Source: Burkholderia aenigmatica
GTDB lineage: Bacteria; Pseudomonadota; Gammaproteobacteria; Burkholderiales; Burkholderiaceae
Assembly: GCF_902499175.1 (NCBI RefSeq)
Contig: NZ_CABVQC010000051.1
Coordinates: 1-64,000 of the forward strand
DNA: 64,000 bases
Direction: 5' to 3'
How positions within the stretch are numbered: the first letter of the stretch is position 1; each line of letters opens with the position of its first letter. Below the pieces are notes generated by a model, which did no database searches, had not been told where the DNA came from, and was given only the letters and a program-made list of their open reading frames with translations. Made by a program: the position numbers and the translations under genes. Of the stretch, positions 32,722 through 41,806 are shown one piece after another.

Positions 32722-34095
32722 ATGTTGAGCGTGCTGGCGAGAGTCATCGATATCGCGATGGTCGTGATGGGGGCGTTGATCGCCGCCACGCTGCACGGTG
32801 GCAGCATCTGGCTCAACGACCTGCAGCGCACGATGATGCTGTTCGATTGCCTGCTCGTCGTTGTGTGCTTTCCCGCCTTCGGCATCTACCAGTCGTGGCG
32901 CGGCAAGCGTCTCGTCGGGCTGGTGGGGCGGGTTGCGTTCGCGTGGCTCGTGGTCGAGCTCGCGGGCATCCTGTTGAGCTTCAGCTTTCATCAGTCGGGC
33001 GACCTGTCGCGGCTGTGGCTGGGTTACTGGGCGCTCGTGACGATGGCGCTGCTCGTCGGTTCGAAGGCCTGCGTGCACGTCGTGCTGCGGCAACTGCGTC
33101 GCGGCGGCTACAACCTGAAGGCGGTCGCGATCGTCGGCGGTACGCCGGCGGCGCGGCGGCTGATCGCGCAGATGCGGGCGCGGCCGGAAGCCGGTTTCAA
33201 TCCGGTGTGCGTGTACGACGAAAGCGAAGCGCCGGGCGAAGTCGCGCTCGACGACGTGCGCATCGAGCGGCAGTTCGAATCGCTGGTGTGGCTGGTGCGC
33301 AGCCGCGCGATCAGCGAGCTGTGGCTCACGTTGCCGATCACGGAGGAGCGTCGGATTCACCAGATCGTGACGGTGTTCCGCCACGACTTCGTGAATATCC
33401 GCTTCATCCCGGACGTGCGCACGCTGTCGTTCTTCAACCAGGAAGTGGTCGAGGTGCTCGGCGTGCCGGCGATCAACCTCGCGGCGTCGCCGATCACCGA
33501 CGTGCGGATCCTGCCGAAGTTCGTGTTCGACCGGGCGTTCGCGCTGGTGGCGCTCACGGGCCTCGCGCCGGTGATGCTGCTGATCGCGTGCCTGATCAAG
33601 CTGACGTCGCGCGGGCCGGTGTTCTTTCGCCAGAAGCGCAAGGGCATCGACGGGCACGAGTTCGAGATCTACAAGTTTCGCTCGATGAAGGTGCACCAGG
33701 AAGTGGCGGGGCAGGTCACGCAGGCGAAGAAGAACGATTCGCGCGTGACGCCGGTCGGCCGGTTCCTGCGCCGCACGAGCCTCGACGAGCTGCCGCAGTT
33801 CATCAACGTGCTGAAGGGTGAGATGTCGGTGGTCGGCCCGCGCCCGCATGCGCTCGCGCACGACGACATCTACAAGGATCTGGTCAAGGGCTACATGTTC
33901 CGCTACCGGATCAAGCCGGGCATCACCGGGTGGGCGCAGATCAACGGCTTTCGCGGCGAGACCGACCAGATCGAGAAGATGATGGGACGCGTGAAGCTCG
34001 ATCTGTACTACATGCAGAACTGGTCATTCTGGCTCGACATCAAGATCGTCGTGCTGACGCTCTGGAAAGGCTTCACCGGCAGCAACGCTTATTGA
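32722..34095 (+). CDS. bceB: BceB, undecaprenyl-phosphate glucose-1-phosphate transferase
   Basis: 457 residues, the WcaJ-type priming transferase that loads the first sugar (glucose for cepacian) on undecaprenyl phosphate. Four N-terminal hydrophobic segments (~1-115) are followed by a Rossmann-like domain ([15 protein letters not shown]), a fifth hydrophobic segment ([19 protein letters not shown]) and the catalytic sugar-transferase domain with [25 protein letters not shown] and [10 protein letters not shown]. The ATG at 32722 has GAGGA upstream; a GTG 60 nt earlier lacks one. The reading frame is intact, whereas cepacian-negative B. cenocepacia J2315 carries a deletion in this gene. Confidence 0.93.
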   Translation: MLSVLARVIDIAMVVMGALIAATLHGGSIWLNDLQRTMMLFDCLLVVVCFPAFGIYQSWRGKRLVGLVGRVAFAWLVVELAGILLSFSFHQSGDLSRLWLGYWALVTMALLVGSKACVHVVLRQLRRGGYNLKAVAIVGGTPAARRLIAQMRARPEAGFNPVCVYDESEAPGEVALDDVRIERQFESLVWLVRSRAISELWLTLPITEERRIHQIVTVFRHDFVNIRFIPDVRTLSFFNQEVVEVLGVPAINLAASPITDVRILPKFVFDRAFALVALTGLAPVMLLIACLIKLTSRGPVFFRQKRKGIDGHEFEIYKFRSMKVHQEVAGQVTQAKKNDSRVTPVGRFLRRTSLDELPQFINVLKGEMSVVGPRPHALAHDDIYKDLVKGYMFRYRIKPGITGWAQINGFRGETDQIEKMMGRVKLDLYYMQNWSFWLDIKIVVLTLWKGFTGSNAY

Positions 34096-34168
34096 GTCTC
34101 GAGGCCGCGCCACGCAGGCATTCCGGCTTTACGAATTTCGAATCATTGGTCAAGAGGTCCGACACATC

Positions 34169-35581
34169 ATGAATCTGACTATCATCGGCAGCGGTTACGT
34201 AGGTCTTGTCACCGGCGCCTGTCTCGCCGACATCGGGCACGACGTGTTCTGTCTCGACGTCGACCAGGCAAAGATCGACATCCTGAACAACGGCGGCGTG
34301 CCGATCCACGAGCCGGGTCTCAAGGAAGTGATCGCGCGCAACCGCTCGGCCGGCCGCCTGCGTTTCTCGACCGACATCGAGGCCGCGGTCGCGCACGGCG
34401 ACGTGCAGTTCATCGCGGTCGGCACGCCGCCCGACGAGGACGGCTCGGCCGACCTGCAATACGTGCTCGCGGCGGCGCGCAACATCGGCCGCCACATGAC
34501 GGGTTTCAAGGTGATCGTCGACAAGTCGACGGTGCCGGTCGGCACGGCCGAGCGCGTGCGCGCGGCGGTGGCGGAAGAGCTCGCGAAGCGCGGCGCCGAC
34601 CAGATGTTCTCGGTCGTGTCGAATCCGGAATTCCTGAAGGAGGGCGCGGCGGTCGACGATTTCACGCGGCCGGATCGCATCGTGATCGGCTGCGACGACG
34701 ACGTGCCGGGCGAGCGCGCCCGCGAACTGATGAAGAAGCTGTACGCACCGTTCAACCGCAACCACGAACGTACGCTGTACATGGACGTGCGCTCGGCCGA
34801 ATTCACGAAATACGCGGCGAACGCGATGCTCGCGACCCGCATTTCGTTCATGAACGAACTGGCGAACCTCGCCGACCGCTTCGGCGCGGACATCGAGGCG
34901 GTGCGCCGCGGGATCGGCTCCGATCCGCGTATCGGCTATCACTTCCTGTATGCCGGCTGCGGCTACGGCGGCTCGTGCTTCCCGAAGGATGTCGAGGCGC
35001 TGATCCGCACGGCTGACGAGAACGGGCAGGCCCTGCAGATCCTGAAGGCCGTGTCGTCGGTCAATGCGACGCAAAAGCGCGTGCTCGCCGACAAGATCGT
35101 CGCGCGCTTCGGCGAGGACCTGACCGGCCGCACGTTCGCCATCTGGGGCCTCGCGTTCAAGCCGAACACCGACGACATGCGCGAGGCGCCGAGCCGTGAG
35201 CTGATCGCCGAGCTGCTGTCGCGCGGGGCGCGCATCGCCGCGTACGACCCGGTCGCGCAGCAGGAAGCGCGCCGCGTGATCGCGCTCGATCTCGCCGATC
35301 ACCCGAGCTGGCTCGAGCGCCTGACCTTCGTCGACGACGAGGCGCAGGCCGCCCGCGATGCCGACGCGCTAGTGATCGTCACCGAATGGAAGATCTTCAA
35401 GAGCCCCGACTTCATCGCGCTCGGCCGCCTGTGGAAGACGCCGGTGATCTTCGATGGCCGCAACCTGTACGAGCCGGAGACGATGAGCGAGCAGGGCATC
35501 GAATACCACCCGATCGGCCGGCCGGGCTCGCGCCAGGCCGTCGCCGCCCGTGTGCCGGGCACCGCGCCTGCAAGCGCGTAA
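34169..35581 (+). CDS. bceC: BceC, UDP-glucose 6-dehydrogenase
   Basis: 470 residues. The NAD site [14 protein letters not shown] opens the protein, and the catalytic Cys270 lies in [11 protein letters not shown]. Segments [18 protein letters not shown] and [20 protein letters not shown] are characteristic. It oxidises UDP-glucose twice to UDP-glucuronate, needed for the glucuronic acid in cepacian. A C-terminal extension of ~25 residues ([13 protein letters not shown]) is low-complexity. It is 73 nt after bceB and 30 nt before bceD, in the same transcript. Confidence 0.95.
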   Translation: MNLTIIGSGYVGLVTGACLADIGHDVFCLDVDQAKIDILNNGGVPIHEPGLKEVIARNRSAGRLRFSTDIEAAVAHGDVQFIAVGTPPDEDGSADLQYVLAAARNIGRHMTGFKVIVDKSTVPVGTAERVRAAVAEELAKRGADQMFSVVSNPEFLKEGAAVDDFTRPDRIVIGCDDDVPGERARELMKKLYAPFNRNHERTLYMDVRSAEFTKYAANAMLATRISFMNELANLADRFGADIEAVRRGIGSDPRIGYHFLYAGCGYGGSCFPKDVEALIRTADENGQALQILKAVSSVNATQKRVLADKIVARFGEDLTGRTFAIWGLAFKPNTDDMREAPSRELIAELLSRGARIAAYDPVAQQEARRVIALDLADHPSWLERLTFVDDEAQAARDADALVIVTEWKIFKSPDFIALGRLWKTPVIFDGRNLYEPETMSEQGIEYHPIGRPGSRQAVAARVPGTAPASA

Positions 35582-35611
35582 CCCGTTTCCCGTCACTCGT
35601 TACGAGACGCC

Positions 35612-36055
35612 ATGTTCCGGAACATCCTGATCGTCTGCCACGCGAACGTCTGCCGCAGCCCGGCAGCGGAAATGCTGTTCAAGTCGCACGTCGCGTCACG
35701 CGGCGGCCCGCGCCCGACGTTCCACTCGGCGGGCGTGCATGCGAACGACGGCGACGGCATCGATCCGGTGATGCGTCAGCTGCTCGCCGAGCGGGGCGTC
35801 GATGCGACGACCCACCGCTCGCGGCGGCTGTCGCGCCGGATCGTGCGCGACGCCGACCTGATTCTCGTCAGCGAGCGTGGACAGATCAAGGCCGTCGAAT
35901 CGGTCGATCCGTTCGCGCGCGGCAAGGTCCACCTGCTCGGCAAGTGGGAAGGGGCCGAGATTGCCGACCCGCACGGCGGCCCCGAGGCCGATTACCGCGA
36001 GAGCTACTCACTGATCGAACGTCTGGTTCAAGGATGGCTACAGAAACTATGCTGA
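35612..36055 (+). CDS. bceD: BceD, low-molecular-weight protein tyrosine phosphatase
   Basis: 147 residues (Wzb type). The P-loop CHANVCRS gives catalytic Cys9 and Arg15, and the general-acid Asp119 lies in EIADPHGG. It dephosphorylates the tyrosine tail of the BY-kinase BceF and so cycles polymer assembly. Its end overlaps the start of bceE by 7 nt. Confidence 0.95.
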   Translation: MFRNILIVCHANVCRSPAAEMLFKSHVASRGGPRPTFHSAGVHANDGDGIDPVMRQLLAERGVDATTHRSRRLSRRIVRDADLILVSERGQIKAVESVDPFARGKVHLLGKWEGAEIADPHGGPEADYRESYSLIERLVQGWLQKLC

Positions 36056-37227
36056 AACGCCCGATGCGCCCGGTGGCGCTTGCCGTCGCGCTGACGACTT
36101 TCCTGTCAGCCTGTGCAACCGCTCCCGGCAACTACCTCGACTCGTCGAACCTGAAGGACGAAGGCCGGCAGGAAGCGGCCGAAACCTATCCGGTTCATTA
36201 CATCGACGCCAAAGTGGTGATGGACCAGCTGCAGAAAGCGCAGGTCGACCATCCGCTGCCGCCCGGACGTTACACCGATCCGTCGGAGTACGTGTACCGC
36301 GTCGGCCCACAGGACATCCTCGGCGTCACCGTGTGGGACCACCCCGAGCTGACGACGCCGCAGGGCCAGTCGTTCTCGAGCGGCGGCAACACGACGCAGT
36401 CGGTCGCCGGCGCGCTGCAGCAGCCGTATACGACCGCGCTGCCGGGCCAGGCCGATCCGTACGGCCAGACGGTCGCATCCGACGGCACGATCTTCTTCCC
36501 GTTCGTCGGCCGCATCAAGGTGGCCGGCAAGACGGTCGCGCAGATCCGCGAGCAGATGGCCACCACGCTGTCGCGCTATGTGAAGAATCCGCAGCTCGAC
36601 GTGCGCGTGCTGTCGTTCCGCAGCCAGAAGGTGCAGGTGACGGGCGAGGTGAAGCAGCCGGGCCCGCTCGCGGTGAGCGACGTGCCGCTGACGCTCGTCG
36701 ACGCGATCTCGCGCTCGGGCGGCTCGACCAACGAGGCCGACCTGCAGCGCGTGCGCCTGACGCGCGACGGCAAGCTCTACACGCTCGACGCGAACGGCGT
36801 GCTCGATCGCGGCGAAGTGAAGCAGAACGTGATGCTGCAGCCGGGTGACATCATCAACGTGCCGGACCGCAGCGACAGCCGCGTGTTCATCATGGGCGAG
36901 GTCAAGACGCCGGTCACGGTGCCGATGCTCAAGGGCAAGCTGACCCTCGCCGATGCGCTGACGTCCGGCGGCGGCATCCTCGACACGGATGCGAACCCGC
37001 GCAAGATCTACGTGATGCGCGGGATGCATGACAACCCGACGAAGCCGGAAGTGTTCCGTCTCGACATGACGCAGCCGGATGCGCTGATGCTGTCGAGCCG
37101 CTTCCCGCTTCAGCCGCTCGACGTCGTCTACGTCAGCACGGCCAGCTCGGTGCAGTTCAACCGTGTGCTGCAGCAGGTGCTGCCGACGATCCAGACGATC
37201 TTCTTCATGCGGCAAATCACGCGCTGA
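36049..37227 (+). CDS. bceE: BceE, outer-membrane polysaccharide export lipoprotein (Wza-like)
   Basis: 392 residues from ATG 36049. The lipobox LSAC lies near residue 22, so the mature protein is a lipoprotein. A poly-export domain (YRVGPQDILGVTVWDHPEL, GRIKVAGKTVAQI) is followed by two SLBB-type segments (VTGEVKQPGPLAVSD, IMGEVKTPVTVPM) and an amphipathic C-terminal helix that would form the outer-membrane pore. Export of cepacian through the outer membrane is the expected role. An alternative ATG at 36034 is too close to its AGG ribosome site. Confidence 0.93.
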   Translation: MLKRPMRPVALAVALTTFLSACATAPGNYLDSSNLKDEGRQEAAETYPVHYIDAKVVMDQLQKAQVDHPLPPGRYTDPSEYVYRVGPQDILGVTVWDHPELTTPQGQSFSSGGNTTQSVAGALQQPYTTALPGQADPYGQTVASDGTIFFPFVGRIKVAGKTVAQIREQMATTLSRYVKNPQLDVRVLSFRSQKVQVTGEVKQPGPLAVSDVPLTLVDAISRSGGSTNEADLQRVRLTRDGKLYTLDANGVLDRGEVKQNVMLQPGDIINVPDRSDSRVFIMGEVKTPVTVPMLKGKLTLADALTSGGGILDTDANPRKIYVMRGMHDNPTKPEVFRLDMTQPDALMLSSRFPLQPLDVVYVSTASSVQFNRVLQQVLPTIQTIFFMRQITR

Positions 37228-37277
37228 TAGCCCGCCGGGGCGGCGCCTCCGCCCCGGCACCACTCAAGCGGGAACGA

Positions 37278-39503
37278 ATGGTGAACACGCAAGCGAAACA
37301 CTCCTACGCGGATCTGTCCGCGAAAACCGAGGAAGAGGACGTCGTCCTCGGCCAGTTGCTCCAGGTGATCATGGACGACATCTGGCTGCTGCTCGGCATC
37401 GCGGTGACGGTCGTCGCGCTCGCCGGCCTCTACTGCTTCGTCGCGAAGCCGGTCTATCAGGCCGACGTGCACGTGCGGGTCGAGGGCAACGACAACACGT
37501 CGCAGGCGCTCACGCAGACGCAGACGGGCGCGTCGATCAACAGCGGCCCGCAGCAGGCGCCGACCGATGCGGAAATCGAGATCATCAAGAGCCGCGGCGT
37601 GGTCGCGCCGGTGGTCGAGCAGTTCAAGCTGAACTTCTCGGTCGTGCCGAAGACGCTGCCGGTGATCGGCAGCTTCGCCGCGCGCGTCGCGACCCCGGGC
37701 GAACCGGCGCGGCCGTGGCTCGGCCTGAAGTCGTACGCCTGGGGCGGTGAAGTCGCCGACGTCGATTCGATCAACGTCGTGCCCGCGCTCGAAGGCAAGA
37801 AGCTGACGCTGACGGCCGGCCCGAACGGCACCTATTCGATCGTCGACCAGAACGGCATGCGGCTGCTGTCGGGTCATGTCGGCGAATCGGCGCAGGGCGG
37901 CGGTGTGACGCTGCTCGTGTCGAAGCTCGTCGCGCGCCCCGGTACGCAGTTCACGGTGGTCCGCTACAACGATCTCGACGCGATCAGCGGCTTCCAGACC
38001 GGCATCCAGGTGACCGAGCAGGGCAAGCAGACGGGCGTCGTGCAGATCTCGCTCGAAGGCAAGGACCCGGACCAGACCGCCGCGATCGCGAACGCGCTCG
38101 CGCAGTCGTACCTGAACCAGCACGTGGTCGCGAAGCAGGCCGAAGCGACCAAGATGCTCGACTTCCTGAAAGGCGAGGAGCCGCGCCTGAAGGCCGACCT
38201 CGAACGTGCAGAAGCTGCGCTGACGCAATACCAGCGCACGTCGGGCTCGATCAACGCGAGCGACGAGGCGAAGGTCTACCTCGAAGGCAGCGTGCAGTAC
38301 GAGCAGCAGATCGCCGCGCAGCGCCTGCAACTCGCGTCGCTCGCGCAGCGCTTCACCGATTCGCACCCGATGGTGATCGCCGCGAAGCAGCAGCTCGCGG
38401 AGCTGCAGGGCGAGAAGGACAAGTTCAGCAACCGCTTCCGCAGCCTGCCGGCCACCGAAGTGAAGGCCGTCCAGCTGCAGCGTGACGCGAAGGTTGCCGA
38501 GGATATCTACGTGCTGCTGCTGAACCGCGTGCAGGAGCTGTCGGTGCAGAAGGCCGGCACGGGCGGCAACATCCACCTCGTCGACTCGGCGCTGCGTCCG
38601 GGCGATCCGGTCAAGCCGAAGAAGGTGCTGATTCTGTCGGCCGCGGTGTTCCTCGGGCTGATCCTCGGCACGGGCGTCGTGTTCCTGCGCCGCAACATGT
38701 TCCAGGGCATCGAGGATCCGGACCGCATCGAGCGCGCGTTCAACCTGCCGCTGTACGGGCTGGTGCCGCAAAGCGCCGAGCAGGTGAAGCTCGACGCGCA
38801 GGCCGAGAAGAGCGGCAGCCGTGCGCGGCCGATCCTCGCGAGCCTCCGTCCGAAGGATCTCAGTGTCGAGAGCCTGCGCAGCCTGCGCACCGCGATGCAG
38901 TTCGCGATGATGGACGCGAAGAACCGCGTGATCGTGCTGACGGGCCCGACGCCCGGCATCGGCAAGAGCTTCCTGACGGTCAACCTCGCGGTGCTGCTCG
39001 CCCATTCGGGCAAGCGCGTGCTGCTGATCGACGCGGACATGCGGCGCGGCCTGCTCGACCGTTACTTCGGCCTCACGTCGCAGCCGGGCCTGTCCGAGCT
39101 GCTGAGCGACCAGTCGGCGCTCGAAGATGCCGTGCGCGAGACGCCGGTGCAGGGCCTGTCGTTCATCTCGGCCGGCACGCGCCCGCCGAACCCGTCGGAG
39201 CTGCTGATGTCGACGCGCCTGCCGCAATACCTCGAAGGGCTCGGCAAGCGCTACGACGTCGTGCTGATCGATTCGCCGCCGGTGCTGGCAGTGACCGACG
39301 CGACCATCATCGGCCGCATGGCCGGCTCGACGTTCCTCGTGCTGCGCTCGGGCATGCATACCGAGGGCGAGATCGCCGACGCGATCAAGCGCCTGCGCAC
39401 CGCGGGTGTCGACCTGGAAGGCGGGATCTTCAACGGCGTGCCGCCGAAGGCGCGTGGCTACGGCCGCGGCTATGCGGCCGTGCATGAATACCTGAGCGCC
39501 TGA
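37278..39503 (+). CDS. bceF: BceF, polysaccharide co-polymerase / BY-type tyrosine kinase (Wzc-like)
   Basis: 741 residues. A Wzz domain with flanking membrane segments (~33-55 and ~445-470) and a long periplasmic coiled-coil region precedes the cytoplasmic kinase. Kinase motifs are Walker A GPTPGIGKSF (Lys563), Walker A' LLIDADMRRG and Walker B VVLIDSPPV. The C-terminal tail has a small tyrosine cluster (GYGRGYAAVHEYLSA) for autophosphorylation. It controls chain length and export together with BceE and BceD. The ATG at 37278 lies after GGGAACGA. Confidence 0.95.
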   Translation: MVNTQAKHSYADLSAKTEEEDVVLGQLLQVIMDDIWLLLGIAVTVVALAGLYCFVAKPVYQADVHVRVEGNDNTSQALTQTQTGASINSGPQQAPTDAEIEIIKSRGVVAPVVEQFKLNFSVVPKTLPVIGSFAARVATPGEPARPWLGLKSYAWGGEVADVDSINVVPALEGKKLTLTAGPNGTYSIVDQNGMRLLSGHVGESAQGGGVTLLVSKLVARPGTQFTVVRYNDLDAISGFQTGIQVTEQGKQTGVVQISLEGKDPDQTAAIANALAQSYLNQHVVAKQAEATKMLDFLKGEEPRLKADLERAEAALTQYQRTSGSINASDEAKVYLEGSVQYEQQIAAQRLQLASLAQRFTDSHPMVIAAKQQLAELQGEKDKFSNRFRSLPATEVKAVQLQRDAKVAEDIYVLLLNRVQELSVQKAGTGGNIHLVDSALRPGDPVKPKKVLILSAAVFLGLILGTGVVFLRRNMFQGIEDPDRIERAFNLPLYGLVPQSAEQVKLDAQAEKSGSRARPILASLRPKDLSVESLRSLRTAMQFAMMDAKNRVIVLTGPTPGIGKSFLTVNLAVLLAHSGKRVLLIDADMRRGLLDRYFGLTSQPGLSELLSDQSALEDAVRETPVQGLSFISAGTRPPNPSELLMSTRLPQYLEGLGKRYDVVLIDSPPVLAVTDATIIGRMAGSTFLVLRSGMHTEGEIADAIKRLRTAGVDLEGGIFNGVPPKARGYGRGYAAVHEYLSA

Positions 39504-39567
39504 TCCGCATCGCACGTAACCGGGCGGGCAGCGAGCGTTGCCCGCCCGGCCGACAGGAGAACCAACG

Positions 39568-40527
39568 ATGAAAATTTCCGTGCTCGTTCCGACCTATCGG
39601 CGTCCCGCCGACCTCGCGCGCTGCCTGGCGGCGCTGCAGCGGCAGCATCGGCTGCCCGACGAGGTGATCGTCGTCGCGCGCCCGGAGGACGACGCCACGC
39701 ACGAACGGCTCGCCGATCCGGCGGTCGGCGGCGCGCTGCCGCTGCGCATCGTGCCGGTCGAGGTGCCGGGCCAGGTCGCCGCACTGAACAAGGGGCTCGA
39801 CTCGGCGAACGGCGACGTCGTCGCAATCACCGACGACGACGCGGCGCCGCATCCGGACTGGCTTGCCCGCGTCGAGTCAGTGTTCGAAGCCGATCCGCGC
39901 GTGGGCGCGGTCGGCGGGCGCGACTGGGTGCACGAGAAGGGCCGCGTGCTCGACGAATCGCGCGAACTCGTCGGCCAGCTCACGCTGTCCGGCAAGATCG
40001 TCGGCAATCATCATCTCGGCGTCGGCGGTGCGCGCGAAGTCGACATGCTGAAAGGCGCGAACATGAGCTATCGCCGTGCCGCGATCGAGCGGCTGCGCTT
40101 CGACACGCGGCTGCGCGGCGCCGGGGCGCAGGTGCACAACGACATGGGTTTCAGCATGCACGTGCAGCGCGATGGCTGGAAGCTCGTCTACGACCCGGCA
40201 ATCGCGGTCGATCATTTCCCGGCCGAGCGCTTCGACGACGACCGGCGCGATGCCGCGTCGCTGAATGCGATCAGCAACGGCGCGTACAACATGCACCTGA
40301 TCCTGCGCGAGCATCTGTCGCCGATCCGGCGCGAGATCGCGTGGTGGTGGTGGACGCTGGTCGGTACGCGCGTCTACCCGGGCCTCGCGCACGTGCTGCT
40401 GTCGCTGCATACGGCGAAGCGCGAGCGGATCCGCGAGCACTGGCGCGCGGTGCGCCGCGGCGCGCGCGATGCTCGCCGCGCGAACCTTGCCCCCCATCGT
40501 GCGGCGATGCCGCCGGTGACGTCTTGA
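39568..40527 (+). CDS. bceG: BceG, family 2 glycosyltransferase
   Basis: 319 residues, GT-A fold. The N-terminal nucleotide-binding strand is VLVPTYRRPADLARCL, with the metal/donor-binding ITDDDAAPHPDWL and an acceptor region around GANMSYRR and GAGAQVHNDMGF. It should add one sugar of the cepacian repeat at the cytoplasmic face; the donor cannot be read from sequence. ACAGGAGAAC precedes ATG 39568. A repeat element lies between its stop and bceH. Confidence 0.92.
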   Translation: MKISVLVPTYRRPADLARCLAALQRQHRLPDEVIVVARPEDDATHERLADPAVGGALPLRIVPVEVPGQVAALNKGLDSANGDVVAITDDDAAPHPDWLARVESVFEADPRVGAVGGRDWVHEKGRVLDESRELVGQLTLSGKIVGNHHLGVGGAREVDMLKGANMSYRRAAIERLRFDTRLRGAGAQVHNDMGFSMHVQRDGWKLVYDPAIAVDHFPAERFDDDRRDAASLNAISNGAYNMHLILREHLSPIRREIAWWWWTLVGTRVYPGLAHVLLSLHTAKRERIREHWRAVRRGARDARRANLAPHRAAMPPVTS

Positions 40528-40573
40528 ACGGTCTGCGCGCGCAACGCCGCGCGGCCACCCACGGAGGGCTGAA

Positions 40574-40660
40574 ATGAAACTACCCCCACGCTCACTTTGT
40601 TCGCTGCCCCCCGAGGGGGCGGTCAATCTCCTTGGGGCGGCCCGGCGGAGACTGACATGA
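40574..40660 (+). repeat. Beta-proteobacterial intergenic repeat carrying a 28-codon frame
   Basis: The block contains CCCCCACGCTCACTTTGTTC and CCCCCCGAGGGGG, a sequence I recognise as a recurrent intergenic repeat in Burkholderia, Bordetella and relatives. An ATG at 40574 with GGAGGG upstream opens a frame beginning MKLPPRSLCSLPPEG that stops at 40658-40660, overlapping the bceH start (ATGA). It may be only repeat sequence, or a translated coupler for bceH. Confidence 0.65.
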
Positions 40661-41796
40661 CTACGGCTACCAAGGTCCACGTTCACCTGTTTTACGGCGC
40701 CGATCCGCGTACCTACCGGAAAGGCGAGGACATCGGCTGCCTGTACGGCTATCACCATGCCGAATCCGACGAATTCCGGCTGACCTATTCGCAGGATGGC
40801 GGCGAGAACCGCGTAGCCAGCCTCGCGCGCCGTGCGCTGAAGGCGGCGCTCGGCTTCGACGTCGTGCATGCGTGGCGCAACCGCGCGGCGCTGCTGAATA
40901 CCGATGTGATCTGGACGCACACGGAGCAGGAGCATCTCGCCGCTTCGCTGATCCTGAAGCTTGCCGGCGCGCAGGGCAAGCGCCCGCTGCTGCTCGCGCA
41001 GAGCGTGTGGCTGTTCGACAAGTGGGGCAGCTTCGGCGGCCCGCGCCGCTGGCTGTACCGCAAGCTGATCGCGCGTGCCGACGCGCTGACCACGCTGGCG
41101 CGCGACAACGCCGACCTGTGCCGCCGCTATCTCGGCCGCGACGCCGAGTTCGTCTACTACGGGCTGAACACGCAGGATTTCCCGATCAACGAGCCGCAGC
41201 AATGGCAACCGAACCGGCCGCTGCGGATCGCGGCGATCGGCAACGACCGCGACCGCGACTGGCGCACGTTCCTCGCCGCGTTCGGCGGCGACGAGCGCTA
41301 CGACGTGCGGCTCGCGACGCGCCGCCGCGTGCCGCGCGAGTGGCATGCGCCGAACGTGAAGATCGGCTCGGCGTCGGGGCTCGCGAAGCAGCACGAGCTG
41401 TACGCGTGGGCCGACGTGATCGTCGTGCCGCTGCGGCCGAACTTCCATGCGTCGGGCATCACCGTGATGCTCGAGGCGGCGGCCGTCGGCAAGCCGATGA
41501 TCGTGTCCGACGTCGGCGGGCTCAGCGACTACTTCCCGCACGATACGGCCGCCTATGTGCCGGCGTTCGACGCACAGGCGATGCGTCAGGCCGCCGATCG
41601 CTTCGTGGCCGATCCGGCCGCGGCGCTGGGCTGCGCGCGGGCCGCTGCCGCGTGCCTGCGCGAGCGCGACCTGACCACGCAGGCGTTCGCCGAGCAGCAC
41701 GTGCGGATCACGCGCGACATGCTGCGCCGGCGCCGGACGCCGGCAGCCGCGGGCCTGGCGATGCCGCTCGCGGATTCGCGACCGTCGTCGCGGTGA
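40657..41796 (+). CDS. bceH: BceH, GT-B fold glycosyltransferase
   Basis: 379 residues with the two Rossmann-like halves of GT-B enzymes. The N-terminal half includes VHVHLFYGADP and VVHAWRNRAALL. The C-terminal donor half has LRIAAIGNDRDRDW and VVPLRPNFHASGITVMLEAAAVGKPMIVSDVGGL, with a Glu in the donor-site helix. It adds one cepacian sugar; the donor is unassigned. The ATG at 40657 (MTTATKVHV) is preferred because the frame further upstream runs through the repeat. The overlap with the repeat's small frame suggests coupled translation. Confidence 0.9.
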   Translation: MTTATKVHVHLFYGADPRTYRKGEDIGCLYGYHHAESDEFRLTYSQDGGENRVASLARRALKAALGFDVVHAWRNRAALLNTDVIWTHTEQEHLAASLILKLAGAQGKRPLLLAQSVWLFDKWGSFGGPRRWLYRKLIARADALTTLARDNADLCRRYLGRDAEFVYYGLNTQDFPINEPQQWQPNRPLRIAAIGNDRDRDWRTFLAAFGGDERYDVRLATRRRVPREWHAPNVKIGSASGLAKQHELYAWADVIVVPLRPNFHASGITVMLEAAAVGKPMIVSDVGGLSDYFPHDTAAYVPAFDAQAMRQAADRFVADPAAALGCARAAAACLRERDLTTQAFAEQHVRITRDMLRRRRTPAAAGLAMPLADSRPSSR

Positions 41797-41806
41797 GAGC
41801 GGATCG

